A DNA stretch of 64,000 bases from Ricinus communis. Lineage: Eukaryota; Streptophyta; Magnoliopsida; Malpighiales; Euphorbiaceae. The stretch covers positions 9,981,001 to 10,045,000 of the forward strand of contig NC_063263.1 in assembly GCF_019578655.1 (NCBI RefSeq), in the 5' to 3' direction. The notes beneath the pieces are model-generated. The model did no database searches, was not told the origin of the DNA, and saw nothing but the letters and a program-made list of their open reading frames with translations. Of this stretch, positions 1 through 13,177 are shown piece after piece. The position numbers and the translations under genes were made by a program. Positions within the stretch are counted from its first letter, which is position 1. Each line of letters begins with the position of its first letter.

Positions 1-710
1 ATTTTTGTTGCAGTATATGTACAGCTATATATATGTTTCTCTGTGTGTGAGAGACGGTGTCCTACAGAAAGCCCTTGGAGCATTTTGGTAGATGTGAGTT
101 TGAGGAGGCCTGCTCTTTCTTCTGTCCTCCATAGTATCCCATATGCCAATATTATAAACATTGAAATTCTTCCAAGATCCAATTAATTGCGCTCTACTCC
201 TGTTGAGACTGCTTGAAGCAGTAAAGAAAGAGCAACCGAAATGGGGCTGCCTTAAGTTTAGGTTTTGAAATATAAAACAAATGCATTGTGCATGATTGAT
301 AAATGTGCTGGTTTATAAATTCATATATCATCGTTCCAAAGATTATATATATTTTGCACCCTTTCACGCCCCATCAAATTTTGAAATCTTAGTGATTCAC
401 AAAACTTATCTTGTTAACTTTCTTGTGTTCAACTTTAATGTAGATAGGATATCCTTGAGCGTCTCCCTTAGCAATGTGCATGCATGACATAGTGAATTGA
501 GAGTTAAAAGCAACCGTGTCATAACTTTTAAATTCCAGTATTTGTTTCTGTTTTAGCCTTCAGTTTTTCTCAATAATTTTCCAAAATTCAGAGTTATTGC
601 GCCATCATTAGTCTTTGATTTTATATGGAAATTTTTATAGTTCTAGATGTAGATGATGGCTTTATTGACTGATATAGAACCTCTATGAATAAGCTTCAGA
701 ACCCTTTTTC

Positions 711-773
711 ATCCCTAAGAAAGGTTAGGGACACTCCAAGAACCAATTCGGTTCAATCCCTAAGAAAGGTTAG
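711..773. repeat. 18-bp perfect direct repeat
   Basis: ATCCCTAAGAAAGGTTAG occurs at 711-728 and again at 756-773, 45 bp apart. It lies in AT-rich noncoding DNA. It may be part of an old mobile element, but no element ends were identified. Confidence 0.7.
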
Positions 774-1386
774 AAAGCGGATTACTTAGAAAGATGATTA
801 GGAATTAGAACCTAAGGAAAACTAATTCGCTTAAACCTCAATTCTAAGTATGCCACAAGGATAGATCAACTCCTTGACAAATAAGATTATTTAAACAAGA
901 ACACAAAGACAAAGCAAACAAGCTTTAAGGTAAAATATACCAATTATCATTCAACTTTAACTTTATTGATTACATCAAAATTCGTAGTAACCTTATATAG
1001 GTTTTATTAAACCCTAAATCTTAACTAATAAAGATTTACACCTCATTTAGGATAAATATAATCTTCCTTACTAAAAGAGATAATTTAAACAAAGTCCTAA
1101 TTAGGTTAAAATACACGTGTAGTCGCCGATAATAAACCTTAAAACACTAATTTACATAAGTCATATAGATGGGTCTTGTAACATAAGCTAAGTTAGGCCC
1201 AAAGTCTTCATATGCTCCAACTCAACTCTTTTGGTTTTTTTTTTTTAAGCTCAATTAGATTCATTTAAGCTCAATAACTGAATTAGATTAATGAGCCTTA
1301 AACTTAAATTCAATTTTCAAGTCTTGATGTGTCATTAGCCCAAATGTCTTGGATAAGCTCATTGATTTGTAATATGAATCGGACTA

Positions 1387-1578
1387 GGACTTTTAGTTGA
1401 ATTAAGATTCCTTTTGTTGCTTGAATTCCTAATATCATCACGATTTCTTGTAGGATTACAATTCCTAGTTGAGTCAGGACTCTTTATTGGATTAGAATTT
1501 CTTGAGCTAGGAGGATTTGCATCATCAAGACTTTTTATTGGAGTAGGATTTATTGTGCTAGTTTGATTCGTATCACTG
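1387..1578. repeat. Degenerate ~51-bp tandem repeat
   Basis: About four diverged units begin with GGACTTTT-like sequence at 1387, about 1441 (shortened), 1477 and 1528. Units 3 and 4 align without gaps over about 51 bp and are clearly related. The minus-strand frame through the array reads as a low-complexity Asn/Ser/Pro/Arg string. That string is a product of the repeat and is not treated as a protein. Confidence 0.55.
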
Positions 1579-2945
1579 ACATATGCTATGAGCCCTGGAA
1601 TGTACATGTATGTAACTTAGCATTTATTAGAAACTAGACACAGATCATCATTTTTAGTGTTCATTGTTTTCTTCTATTCAAATTGGTGCAGCATGTCTTG
1701 TCGGTGGTAATCGAACATATTAAGATTTGCATACATCTAACAGGGACTCTTTGACACCCCAATATCATGCACAGTACTGAAAAGTGGTGATACATATAAT
1801 GCTAGTGCTAGTTCTGGAATTGTGTGAGAGCTGTCCAACTTGTGCTAGTGCTAATTGACCTATGAGGTCACAAGCGTGTGCCTCTATTTCATTGATGTAC
1901 AATAATATTCATGGTGTAATCGGCAGCACAGCAGGTGCATATTGAATCGAAATGTTAATACAGTAACACAGATGATTAAACATGTAGAAATACTTTGTTA
2001 TTTTTAATGGTATTTTTTTTAATTTATTAAAAAATTTCTATTGCCTCTTTTCCAGCAGCATGCACAGGAAATAGAAGATCTTAAGAGTCCCAGAAGATGA
2101 AATTAAGTAGTGAAGCTACATGTAGGAATGTCTTTTCTTCTGGTAAAAGCAGTTCTCTTGCCAATTCTAATTCAATTGCTTCTATGTCGTGACATTGTAT
2201 TGTGTCTTTGCAGGGAAATATGCTCTTTTGTTTTTGTGAATTGGTAGAGACTGGATGAGCATTCAGGAAGTGTCTTTTGAAGATAGCAGTATGTCTATTT
2301 TTGTGGGGAAGAAGTTGTAAATAATAGAAAATTTAATTAAGGCATTTATCTTACTGTAAACTGATTCATTCGTATCATTTCCTATGCGGCCACCTCTACA
2401 GTTCATGCAGAATTTTATACCACAACGTACAGTGTCCATTCTTGTTCAAATTTTATTAACGACAAGTTCACCGGCCATATTGCTATCCAGTATTTCGTGT
2501 ATGTCATGGTTTATCTTGGAAATGTATAGACTGCTCTGCGATGCATCATGATCATTTGTCTATGATACTAGCATTTCATTCCAAATGCACAATAAGTTGC
2601 ATTCCTAATGTGTCCATCAAGTATTTGGATGAACAAGGTGTAAGGGTTGCTTTTTGGGGTTTTTTTCCGTCAGATGAATAGTGATACTTATGTTTTGCAG
2701 ATACATTCCACACTGTCAAAACATAAATATTTTTTAAAGGAAGAACGGCAAACAAGTAAGATGAACTGAGACCAACATCAATGGAAAGTAAACTGCTTTT
2801 CCAAACAACATTCAGGTCCCTGCTTCACTGATGAAAAAGGATTATGAAAGCACAATTGGGTTCCTTGCTTACCACAGTTTCTCATACATTTTTTAACAGC
2901 TTTTGAACTACAAACACAAGACAGGGGAGATGAAAATGTATTACA

Positions 2946-4481
2946 CTACTCCTTGGAGGATTTGTTAATGAGTGATTTATGAATGTGCGGAATAACCCCA
3001 CCACCAGCAATAGTTCCCTTTATGAGGGTGTCAAGTTCTTCATCTCCCCGAATAGCAAGCTGCAAATGCCTCGGTGTTATACGTTTCACCTTCAGATCCT
3101 TGCTTGCATTCCCCGCCAACTCCAACACTTCAGCAGTCAAATACTCCAATATAGCTGCTGTATAGACAGCAGCTGTTGCCCCGACCCGTCCATTTGCAGA
3201 TACCCTGGTCTTCAATAGTCGGTGAACCCTTCCCACGGGAAACTGCAAGAAAGATAAGACAAATGATCATATGAAAAAAATCAATAATGAAAGTATACTA
3301 AGAACATAATCGGGGTTCCCACTTGGTTATGCAAAAACACTACTTCAGAGAAAAAGGAGTTGGCCTATGCTGTTTGAAATAAGATCACCATTTAGGTAAA
3401 GATGCTATTCCTATGAATTAATAGTAGGAAACTTCACATGCAACAGATTTCCACAGAGCACATTTGAAAATGCCTGTGACTGCAAATGTCAAATCATCCG
3501 ATGTGTACCGGAAGCATGTGTTTGCTTTAATCTATTGATTTCCCTGTCGGCCCTCAAAAATACTCTATATCCTTGCATCACAGCAATTCATTGGACAAAG
3601 CAACCATCTAACAGCTGCGAATTATATCTATTTCACTAAAATTTGGCACTTCTCTCTTAACTCTTTAAGTATCCTACTCTTGGGAATGTATGAGCTGCAA
3701 ATATGCTATAGCCGTAATGGCTTAAGTGCAAGTGTTAACAGTATCCCTCTTGCACACATTCCCACATGATGAGAGGGAGGAAAAGATAAGTGCCACATTG
3801 GCAGCTACCTTGGGGTGAAAATCTTTCTAAAATTACCTTCCAAATTTTGTTAAGTGGACAAACTTAAGTTATTCTCCATAAATAATCTGAAAGCTCAGCA
3901 AATCACCTTCGCAATAAAGCAACAATTGAAGGCTCATATATTCTTAAAGTCAAGAAACATGGCGTTAAAGCTCCTACAAACTAAAGCCCAGATAGATGTT
4001 ACAAGAACCAAATCAAGATGAGAAACGAAAGATCTCTAGTTCAACCACCTTAACAAAAGTGGTGTGTATGTCAACTTAGTGAAAGCAGCCTTTTCATAGA
4101 CAACTACTTGCCAAAGACCATAAATTCCACATACCTTAGAAAAACAAAAAAAAGAATATGTATCCTCACTATTTGAGACGCATAAGACAAACATCATCAA
4201 TCAACCACTAATATAAAATTCAATTCACCCGGATTAAACTCTTACCCATTTCAGTATAATTTTTTCAAACTTTCTATTGAATCTTCATTTATTGAGTACA
4301 ATCAATACAGTCATTAACATTCGGAACATTTGTTAGAAACAAGAAAATAATTGATTCACATTATTAGTCCACAAAGCCAAAGTCTTTGCACTAATAGCCA
4401 CATCCTTTTCCAATACCCAATTCAAATTCAAGTATTCTAGGTATAATAATACATTAAATACCCATATATAAATAAATAAAT

Positions 4482-4544
<63 letters not shown>

Positions 4545-4655
4545 CTGGAGACCAGCGCGAGAGGAACGAGAGACGGGTTTTTTCTTGTCTTTGTCTTTGT
4601 TGTTAAGTGTTGATTTGCCTGCTGTAATCAATCCTTTTGCTCCTTTGCCTGACAT
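2946..4655 (-). CDS. Histone H2A.Z variant
   Basis: The gene has two coding exons on the minus strand: 4655-4545 (37 codons, phase 0) and 3242-2946 including the stop, giving a 135-residue protein. This is the usual size for plant H2A.Z (HTA8/9/11 class). Exon 1 encodes a Lys-rich tail ending in SRSSRAGLQ. Exon 2 continues [10 protein letters not shown], then the histone fold with [12 protein letters not shown], and the H2A.Z-type docking region [14 protein letters not shown]. The SQ-type tail of H2A.X is absent. H2A.Z is deposited by the SWR1 complex at transcription start sites and in gene bodies, where it affects temperature and stress responses; that is family knowledge. The 1.3-kb intron begins with GT and runs straight into a (CT)n(TA)n microsatellite. 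Identity is essentially certain. The exact paralogue cannot be assigned. Confidence 0.95.
4485..4542. repeat. Compound (TA)n(GA)n microsatellite
   Basis: A (TA)15-like tract at 4485-4514 abuts a (GA)14-like tract at 4515-4542. On the H2A.Z sense strand it reads (TC)n(TA)n and begins directly after the 5' splice site GT at 4544-4543. Confidence 0.95.
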
Positions 4656-6852
4656 TTTCTTTTTACGCCGAAAACAAAATTGAAATGAAATTAGGGTTTT
4701 TGAAACCGGAATCGAAAAAGATAATGGCGGAGACAGAGCCTCCCCTGAGAGAAAGACTTCGAGAGAGAGAAAGAAACGCGATCTGTGCTACTGACGGAGT
4801 CTTTATTTTACTCCTTAGATTTATTTTATTTGACGAAAATACCCTTGTCTTCTGTTGCGAATTAAGGATTCGTAGGAATATGGTAAAATGGATAATGCAA
4901 ATACTTTTTATGATTCGGGCCTTCTGCTACCCTCATTTGCCCCACTTCTCTTCCACCAATTTATTTTTCTAATAAATAATTTCATTAAAATAACGTATTT
5001 ACAATAAAGTCCCTACCATTTGTCTTGTTATAGTGTCTCATAGACTCTTCAGTTATGTTTGATTTAGTTGTATATTTGAATTGTTTGATAAACGTTAGAT
5101 GTATTTATGTTAAATAATTGTTTAAAATATAATTTATTTTCATTATCTTTTAATTATTTATTATTATAATTAAATGCAAAAAAAATAATTTTAAATACAT
5201 ACTTTTTTTCCTTAACAAATAACAGACACTCCAATTATTAATAATTTCAATATACATTATTAATACCGTCAATTTATATTAACATTAATCACATCAGTCT
5301 CACTAAAGTTCAGCTTGCTAGATGATTTGGTAAAACAACAATGAGTAGTGAATGAGAGAATAATATCATACATACATTTGGTCTCTCTTCTAGTTTTTTA
5401 ATGAAATTGATTTTGCACCAATTGGATTCGATTTTAAATATCACAAAAAAATTGCAAACGAAATTAAGATATATTGTTATTTGTTTTAAAATTGAAAAAG
5501 CCAAAAATACAAGTATGTTGTTTTATACTTTCTCCTTAATTGTATTTCTTATTAAATATATTTATATAAACTATCTTAAATGTAGGGGTTAGAATCTAAA
5601 TTCTACTAATATAAAGCCTTTTCTTTAAATGCTTTAATCATGAATATTTTTAATTATTTAATTATTAATTTTAAAAGGATATTTATTTGTTATAATTTTA
5701 AAAAATTAATATAAAATAAATTATTTTTATCTAAAAATCAAATCAACTATCAACTATTAATTTTTAATTTTTTTTATTTAATAAATACTAGCAACTACCT
5801 AAGAAATAACTTGAAAGACCAAAGTACCTTAAATATATCAAATTAGGATACAATAATATTAATGCTATAATTGGTCGAAATCCATAAAAAAAATTGTTTT
5901 ATTTGAGAAAAATACATGAGAAAGAAAGTAAAATGAAAATGATAAAGTCGAAAGAGATATTTTGATGTTATGGTATATATATTGACAAATTAATGCGGAA
6001 ATACGTAGAATTCTAAATTAACTTTCATTTCATCCAAAGCACGTAAATTTTGAATTTGCAAATAAATTTTATAAATTTTATAAATTTCAACAAAACACAA
6101 TATAAAGCTTATATAAGCTTATTATTATTGCTTATGCTTTTTGTCTGATCATTAATATGATTAAGAAAAATTGAATTAGAATATGTACTTTTTCTTTTCT
6201 TTTGTGATAATAGATGTTCAACAATCCTTCTTCATAGATTGAGCTTCAGCGAGCCAAGCTAAGGAAAGACTTATTTTAGTTTATACTCGAAGAAGCTATA
6301 ATAAACCTACAAATAAAAGGTTGCTACTCAATTAATAACAAAACTATTTCTCTTTATTTATTTAATGAAGTTTCCTTAATTAACAAAATAAAAAGTAGAA
6401 AGACTGACTTTATAAATGTTAAAGATTTGTGTCTGGTTTTAGAAAAATAGAGATAAGAATATATATTTAGATAAACTTTAAGGACTTCATTGTAATTAAT
6501 CTAAGTTATAAAATATATAGAATTCATTTGCTAAGACTGAAGATCACACTCAGCTATATTTAACAAAGAAAAATTCATTAAATAAGATTATCCAAATATA
6601 ATGTAAGCTAGCCTTCGTAGCAACATGTCAATCTTCATAAACTATGCAATTTTTCTTCCAGGCACAAACAAGAGCCAACAGATTAAGAGATAGATACAAA
6701 ATGATAATAATAACAACATTTTCTTGCTCACAAAAGATTCGTCTAATTTTTATTTCCAAAGCAGGTTGATCATCAAAATGTCACACATGCACATGCCTAC
6801 AGCTTCACACTAAAGCACAGACCAAAATAAAAACAAACTGTCTAATGCCTAG
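4656..6852. other. Intergenic: H2A.Z promoter side and STRAP-like 3' flank
   Basis: About 4656-5000 is the presumed 5' UTR and promoter of the minus-strand H2A.Z gene. It contains GA-rich leader-like sequence around 4755-4780. Bases 5000-6600 are AT-rich with no convincing coding potential. Bases 6600-6852 probably hold the 3' UTR of the WD40 gene. No structured repeat or RNA gene was recognised. Confidence 0.5.
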
Positions 6853-8963
6853 TCAGGGATCTGTTCCGGCAGTTTTCCCTTCCTTGCCCTTGATCTTCTG
6901 GGTAACATCGTCCGCTGATGCCATCGCTTTTCCAGTCGGTCCGTTCTCATCATGATTCTGAGGGCCTGTCTGCCATATTCTTATGGTTCCATCTTCAGAT
7001 CCTGAAGCATAAGATTCCCCTCCTGGAGAGAATCTCAGACAGTGAACAGGTCCATGGTGACCCTTGTTGCATCCTACATGTAAATGCATTAGTTAAACCT
7101 GAAAACCCCAGAGATAAGAAACATGTAACCACAGAAAATTATAACAAGGATCAGATAAATTTTTATGGTAAGGGAGTCCTCATGAGATACAGATTGGCTT
7201 CAGCTAAGGACTGATGATCCATCTAATAAAATAGAGCTCATTTACATTTGACTTGGAATGATCAATTTTTCCTCCTGATTTGTTTCCCCAAATATCAGAG
7301 CCCCAACAGCTGCTTTTATGGTAAAAGAGCATCAAGTCTTTGAACCTTAATGGAGTATTATCACTTATAGTAAGTAAGAGTCTTGCCAAGTTTACAGTGA
7401 TTTCCAGGGAGCAACAGCTCATTCAGCATAAGACTAAGTTGTTTATCACCACGTTATATACTTAGGTCTTGATAATTTTATCAATAAGTCCAACCAGTTA
7501 AAAAGTCCATACCTATCTGTTCTCCTGTGTGGAAATCAAATACATGGATCCACATATCTTCTCCACCAGCAACAAATTTATTACCAAGTTTTGGTTCCAA
7601 TGAAGCTGATTCCACATTGCATGGCATATTGTAGCTTTTAACCAGGCCAAAGCTAGAAAGGAAAAAAAAACAAATTTTACCAACCAATGTCAACTAAAAG
7701 CAAGATTGCAATGAAGGCAAATTAGAACTCACTGGTTTGCATCCCAAAACTTAACAGTTGACCCATCAGCAGTAGTTATGTACCGACCATCCTGACTCAC
7801 TTCAGCACTTGTTACAGGAGACTTTGTCTCAAGTGTTTGAACAATTTTGCCACTTCTTATGTCCCATAACCTACAGTCGCAAATTTGGAGGACAAATTGA
7901 GATAATAAGGATTTCCAAACCAGATAAAAGATGTCATTTTGCAATTGATTATTCAAAGACAATGACAAAATAGTACAGGTATTGCCTTAATGTGTTAGCA
8001 AGGATGAAATTATAATGAGAAGAGGCCAACCATAAGAAAAAAAATCAGGGACAAAAAATTTGCAATATCGTATACAGCTCAAACAAATATGAAATCAATG
8101 ATATGCTGCTTCAAATAAGTGCAGGTAATTACTATAATCTACCAACACAATGCTACAAACTGAGGACCTTAATGGAAATTTTGATGAAGCCACTGTGCAG
8201 AATTTGGAGTTAAGAACGACCAGTTATTGTGTGGCCTTTCAATCAACTTTGTAGGATAGATCTGCAATTAAATTAATTTTAGTGGTGTGGACCAAACCAA
8301 GATCCAGTTCTTCATTTGTTACTTTAGCTTTGAAGGAGGCAGTATGGCTTAATGATAGCTCATCTGAAGTCCTTCATATGTAAGAGTATTGCAATTTCTG
8401 AGACATGCAGAAATTACAGCATGAATTAGCCAATATTGGTCCCCAGTAGTCATCTAGTTCTAGGTCCAAAGGAAAAGAAAACTACTTTTCTACTCCAATA
8501 ATTCTATTAAGGATGAGAATGACATGTGAAATATTCTCAGCATAATTTATTTCTCTTTTCAACTCAACCAGTAACATATATCTTTATAACAAAATCTAGA
8601 CCTCTTAATTATTTAATGGCCTAGAAATAACTAGCAGGCAAGAACTAGTTCAACCAATGAATGAACACACAACTACCAACCCAGCTAGTAAGTATGAAAA
8701 GATTCGATGTAGCAGAGGATCAAGCTTGATCATTTCATCATCATTCACCTCACACCACCCATATCAGTACAAGAACTTAATATGGTCTGGTCACTGTGAA
8801 GCCATGCAACAGTTCTGATTGAACCAGGTGAACTGTTAACTTCTCTTGGGGGTGCATCTGGACGATTCAAGTCAAATAAACGAAGAATTTTCTCCATTCC
8901 ACCAGTGAGTAGTAGGTGTGTATCCTGAACAAAGAGCAACTTAGACAATGCATGCACATACCA

Positions 8964-9008
<45 letters not shown>

Positions 9009-10970
9009 ATTAAAGAAGTCTGAATTCTGAATCAACTAATAATGTTGGTAGATCCAAAGTCATATGTAATGACTAAAAAAAAACTGGAGAAGGAGTCTCT
9101 GACGAATTTTTAAAAGAAATATTTGTTTTGTAAAACTGAAAGTGGAGGAAGTACAAAGGTAGATTTGTACCTCTAAAGACTTCAAATCCAAATTCCACTA
9201 GTTACAGCTTAGGTGAATATTCACACCAAGTTTAGGCAATGCACAAGTTGTGAAGTAATTTAAAGAACAAAAAGTACGCAAAGTCCTGAACTAGCTTCAG
9301 CATATGAGAGGCAGGGATCGCCAAAAGTTGTTTGACTTTGTAAAGAATCATAAGTTTCACAACTTTCATGTAATTTAAAGAAAACTTAGAAACTATGGAA
9401 ACACATAAATAATATTAGGCATTATTCTACTGAATAATTAGTAGACACTAGAGAAACCCTCAGATTCAATGAAGGCACTTTGAATCAACCACGAGCATAG
9501 GTCATAGCTTTTCTAATCAATAATTATTCTGAGTTTATGGTACAATATATTTTAAAGCCATCACTTGATGACTCCTATTACTTCAATTATACCTTTTCAT
9601 CAGACAAAAATGTTTCCATTGAGGACATATGAAGTATACATTACTCATGACCCATTTAACACACACAAGCCCCCATCCCACCCCCAACCCCTCTCTCTCT
9701 TTAAAGAGAGAAACTCTCATTCTTTATTCACTGATGATAAAATGTTCAGTCAAGAGAAAAGTATTCAAATAGACAAATAATAGAAAACAATCTCGTCCAA
9801 CCTCTGAAAATGCACATGCCCGGACAATGTGCCTATGCTCGAAAGAGTGTAACTCATCCCCAGTCAACGCATCCCACAATTTCCTGAAAACAATAAAGTA
9901 GCATCACCTAGTATATTAACTTCTACAAAATGATCGCTACGATCTCTAGTTCTCTACTATTGTCATCATGAACAAAAACATGCAAGAGAGAGAAAGAGAG
10001 GCGCACTGCATCTCAAGATGCAATGCTCCAAAATGAGTACAATAGTTTAAGAGTAGCATGCTCAATTACTTACGCTGTAAAATCTGCAGAAGCAGATGCT
10101 GCACGTAATGCCTTTGTATCCAGGGAGCAACTCCATACTGCACCTTTATGTCCTTCAAAGGTCCCAATCCAATCTCCAGTCTCTCCATTTCTCAACATTG
10201 GGCTAGAATCTGCATTTCAAAGAACTACCAACTAAATATTTGGAAGTGAAGAACTAAAAGTTTCTCATCAGAGAAATGTAAGAGCTTGCACTTTTAACAT
10301 GCAGCAAGTAATAAATGATGCTGCGACTAAACCTTCATGCCAAGTAAAGAAAAAAAATGATATTAAACTTGGACCTCAACTTTTTTGGTTGATAAAATTC
10401 CTACTCAAAACATGGATAGAACACTCAAATTAACAAACAGCAATATATCTACTATAAGTCAAACAGAATTGACATCAAATTATCACTTACAAAAAACAAA
10501 ATGAGCAATAAATAAATACACCTTTTGAATCAAATTGAAAGTAGGAAACCAAGAGCAAAGTTACATTAGGTAATAAAACTCGGATCAAACGCTTAAATAA
10601 ATGATACTACACACGACTAAAGGAGCATACCTTTAAAAAAGGCAATGACTAAATGACTAATCAAAGGCAGCCCAATCCAAAATCCATGCAATTGAATAAC
10701 AATTTCTAGTTGATACCAGGTACCAGAAGGAGAACAAACACATAAAAACTAATACTAGATGGCTATTTAAAGAAAACCCACTTCAACAAACATGTATCTC
10801 CATCAAAATTTAGAGGTAAGAAAACCTAAGAAAAGAAACAAAAAGAGCATACCTTTGCTGGCACTAATGAGAAAAAATCCATCAGGAGTAACAGGACTAT
10901 AAAACAAATCCACAACAGGACGTGAATGCCCATGGCACACTAGAGGCACTGCCACCTTCTTCTTATCCAT
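6853..10970 (-). CDS. STRAP-like WD40 repeat protein
   Basis: Seven coding exons on the minus strand: 10970-10853, 10209-10074, 9883-9802, 8924-8749, 7870-7733, 7652-7513 and 7073-6853. They join in frame at GT-AG sites and give 336 residues. The protein is a seven-bladed WD40 propeller. Visible blades include [29 protein letters not shown], ending [52 protein letters not shown], and a last blade [14 protein letters not shown] to IRIWQTGP. A short charged tail ending GTDP follows. This matches plant proteins annotated as serine-threonine kinase receptor-associated protein (STRAP, about 350 residues in animals). Animal STRAP inhibits TGF-beta signalling and joins the SMN complex. The plant role is not defined by this sequence. 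The start is the ATG at 10970 before [14 protein letters not shown]. The next gene upstream (TSP1 protein) is also on the minus strand. Confidence 0.93.
8969..9006. repeat. (TA)n microsatellite in WD40 gene intron
   Basis: About 19 TA units lie within the intron between exons 3 and 4 of the STRAP-like gene, some 45 bp upstream of the exon 4 acceptor on the sense strand. Confidence 0.95.
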
Positions 10971-13177
10971 TTTTCTCTTAATCAACAACAACAACAACAA
11001 ATTGAACCAAAAAAAAATCTAGAAGATCAAAACTTTTAAGGAAATCTTTTTTTTTTCCTTTGTTTTTCTTTTTTCTCTTCTTCACTTGTTGAATAATACA
11101 CTGATACAAAATCTAATTCACAATTGAACTGCACAACAAATTCTAATATCAAAATCAAGTTACAAAAGTTCTTTTCCTTTTTTTCTTTTTATTTTTTAAT
11201 TTATGTAAAGTCTATATCTTGTGGGGAATGTTTCTCGTCCTTCTGAAGCTATGATTGAAGCTTTGCTAAAGCTAATGCAAATGTTTGCCTATGAAAAATG
11301 AAGAATTAAAATTAATAAAAATCAAAGGAGAAAAAAAATAAAAACGAAAATGAAAAATTAGAAAAGTAGAGATACAGAGCCTGTAAAAAGAGGCTAAACG
11401 CAGAGACGCAAATACACAGAGCAGTAGCTATATAGTGTTGAATTTTATTTTTCCATTTTTCAAAAATAGGCCTGCTTCTTCTAAACTTTGAAAGTTGACC
11501 CCATAATGTTTTGAACTTGTTATTTTCGCAGTCAGAGTTTTTGTTTTTGCATCACAAACCTTTACCCTCGTGCAGCCTTCATTAAAAAAGAAGAAAAAGA
11601 AAAGGTTCTGGATAGAATTGAAAAATTGAAATAATTGCAAAGATTGGAGGTTGGGATGTGGATTTTATATACCAAAAAATGATTTTGTTTGAGAAACATC
11701 TGACAGAATTAATATTTATATTTCAAAATAGAATTTGTGGGTCTATAAGATAATATAAGCTAGTTGACAAAATTATAATGGTTGTGGTATTGATTAGAGA
11801 AATTTAAATGTTTTTGTATGCACGTCTGATAGTCTGAGAGTCAAGAATATGAAAAATAAAACTTCATCTTTTCAACAATAATTAGTAATAAAATGTGAAT
11901 TTTTTCTTTTTATATTATTTTCATTATATGTAAGGTAAAGTTATTTTCTTTTGCAATTGGCATTTTAGAGGAAATGACCAATTGAAAAAGTCATTTAACT
12001 TAGTGATTTTATTAAAATATTTAGATTTATAAAAATTGAGTAGATTTTGAGTTTAGATTTTTTCATTCACTGTGATGGAAATTTATTATAATATTTATGA
12101 TGAATGTAAAGAAAAAATCATTTATTTTATAATTAAGATGTACTTATCTTAAAGAATGGGAAATAATATATATATATAATTGTTGTTTTCATTACTGAAA
12201 TTGCATGCTGAAATTGTGCGACAGAAATTAAGTTGTTGCGACATAGGGTCCAAAGAGGCTGCTGATGAAGCTCCAGATGTCTAAAAGAGAAAAAGACCAG
12301 TACTATAATTAATTGAATATCTTAAAAAGAAAAAAAACTGATGATGTTCGAGTTCAATTATGGGGAGGAAAAACAGGCAGAGTACTCATCCAAAAGTTTT
12401 ATTATTATAAAGACAGCTCATGTGTCATATGTCATACATTATCCACTTTCCTCCCATTTTAGACATGTCAAGGTTCGAAGCATTCAGGCCTGTTTTATCT
12501 GACACACTAATTGAGAGGCTATGATGATGAGAATTATGGCAACAAGTGTGGAGTCAGATTAGTAAGGATTGTTTACATAAATTATGGATCTAATTATAAT
12601 TTCTACACACCATTACTTCATGCCTTCTCTGATGAAGGAATTAGTTTGCTCACTGTTTCTCTGATAATTAAGGCTATAGATAAAACAATGCAGAACCTGT
12701 CAAGAGAAGGTCCACTTGAAGATTTATCATAACTGATAAAAAACAAAGAGAACGTTTTCATTTCCACGTTACATGGAAACTTTCTGTCCAAAATACACAT
12801 AGAAGTATGGAAAGAAAAAAAAGAAAGAAAAAATTTTTTTTATCAAAGAATTGCAGAGAAACTTTTGAGTGTCCAGCTGAAGCTAGCTGCTTATGTACTG
12901 TGTTAATGCCTTGCTGATACTGGGACGAGACCCTTACATGATAATCAGCCAAATCCACCAACATCCATAGAGAGTAGTATATATCAAATCCTTTTCATAT
13001 ATCTATGATGTATACCTGACCATATTGCATTGAGTTTCTCCTGCAGATTCAATATATAAGACAGGTTTGATAAACGGATCAATGAGAACACATGCCATTA
13101 TATATATGGCTTCTTACTTAAGATATGACTCCATTGAGCTTTAAACCTATGCAGTTGCTCATCGAGCAACCCAATTA
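10971..13177. other. Intergenic: STRAP-like promoter and TSP1-gene 3' flank
   Basis: About 10971-11450 is the 5' flank of the minus-strand WD40 gene, with CAA repeats at 10985-11000 and pyrimidine-rich tracts. Bases 11700-12200 are AT-rich with nothing recognised. Bases 12500-13177 lie downstream of the TSP1 protein stop. They contain an alternative acceptor/donor pair around 13020-13050 on the minus strand that could extend that gene (see that entry). Short open frames here lack any family signature. Confidence 0.45.

Larger units (their letters stand above)
1..2945. other. Gene-poor left flank with weak exon-like hints
   Basis: No gene can be named here. On the plus strand a reading frame open from base 1 closes with TAA at 184-186. 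It could be the tail of a terminal exon after an acceptor-like CAG near 65-67, but its translation is not recognisable. A second hint is a good polypyrimidine-AG acceptor at 2041-2055 followed by a 45-nt frame ending in TGA at 2098-2100. Either could be the 3' end of a plus-strand gene that starts outside the window. The rest is AT-rich DNA with an 18-bp direct repeat (711-728 and 756-773) and degenerate repeats around 1387-1578. The far right (about 2750-2945) is probably the 3' UTR and downstream flank of the H2A.Z gene. Confidence 0.4.

Noticed and set aside
12758..12964. Minus-strand frame downstream of the TSP1 gene
   Set aside because: It could be a further 3' exon of that gene but has no recognisable motif and no decisive splice link. 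Mentioned only as uncertainty of the TSP1 3' end.
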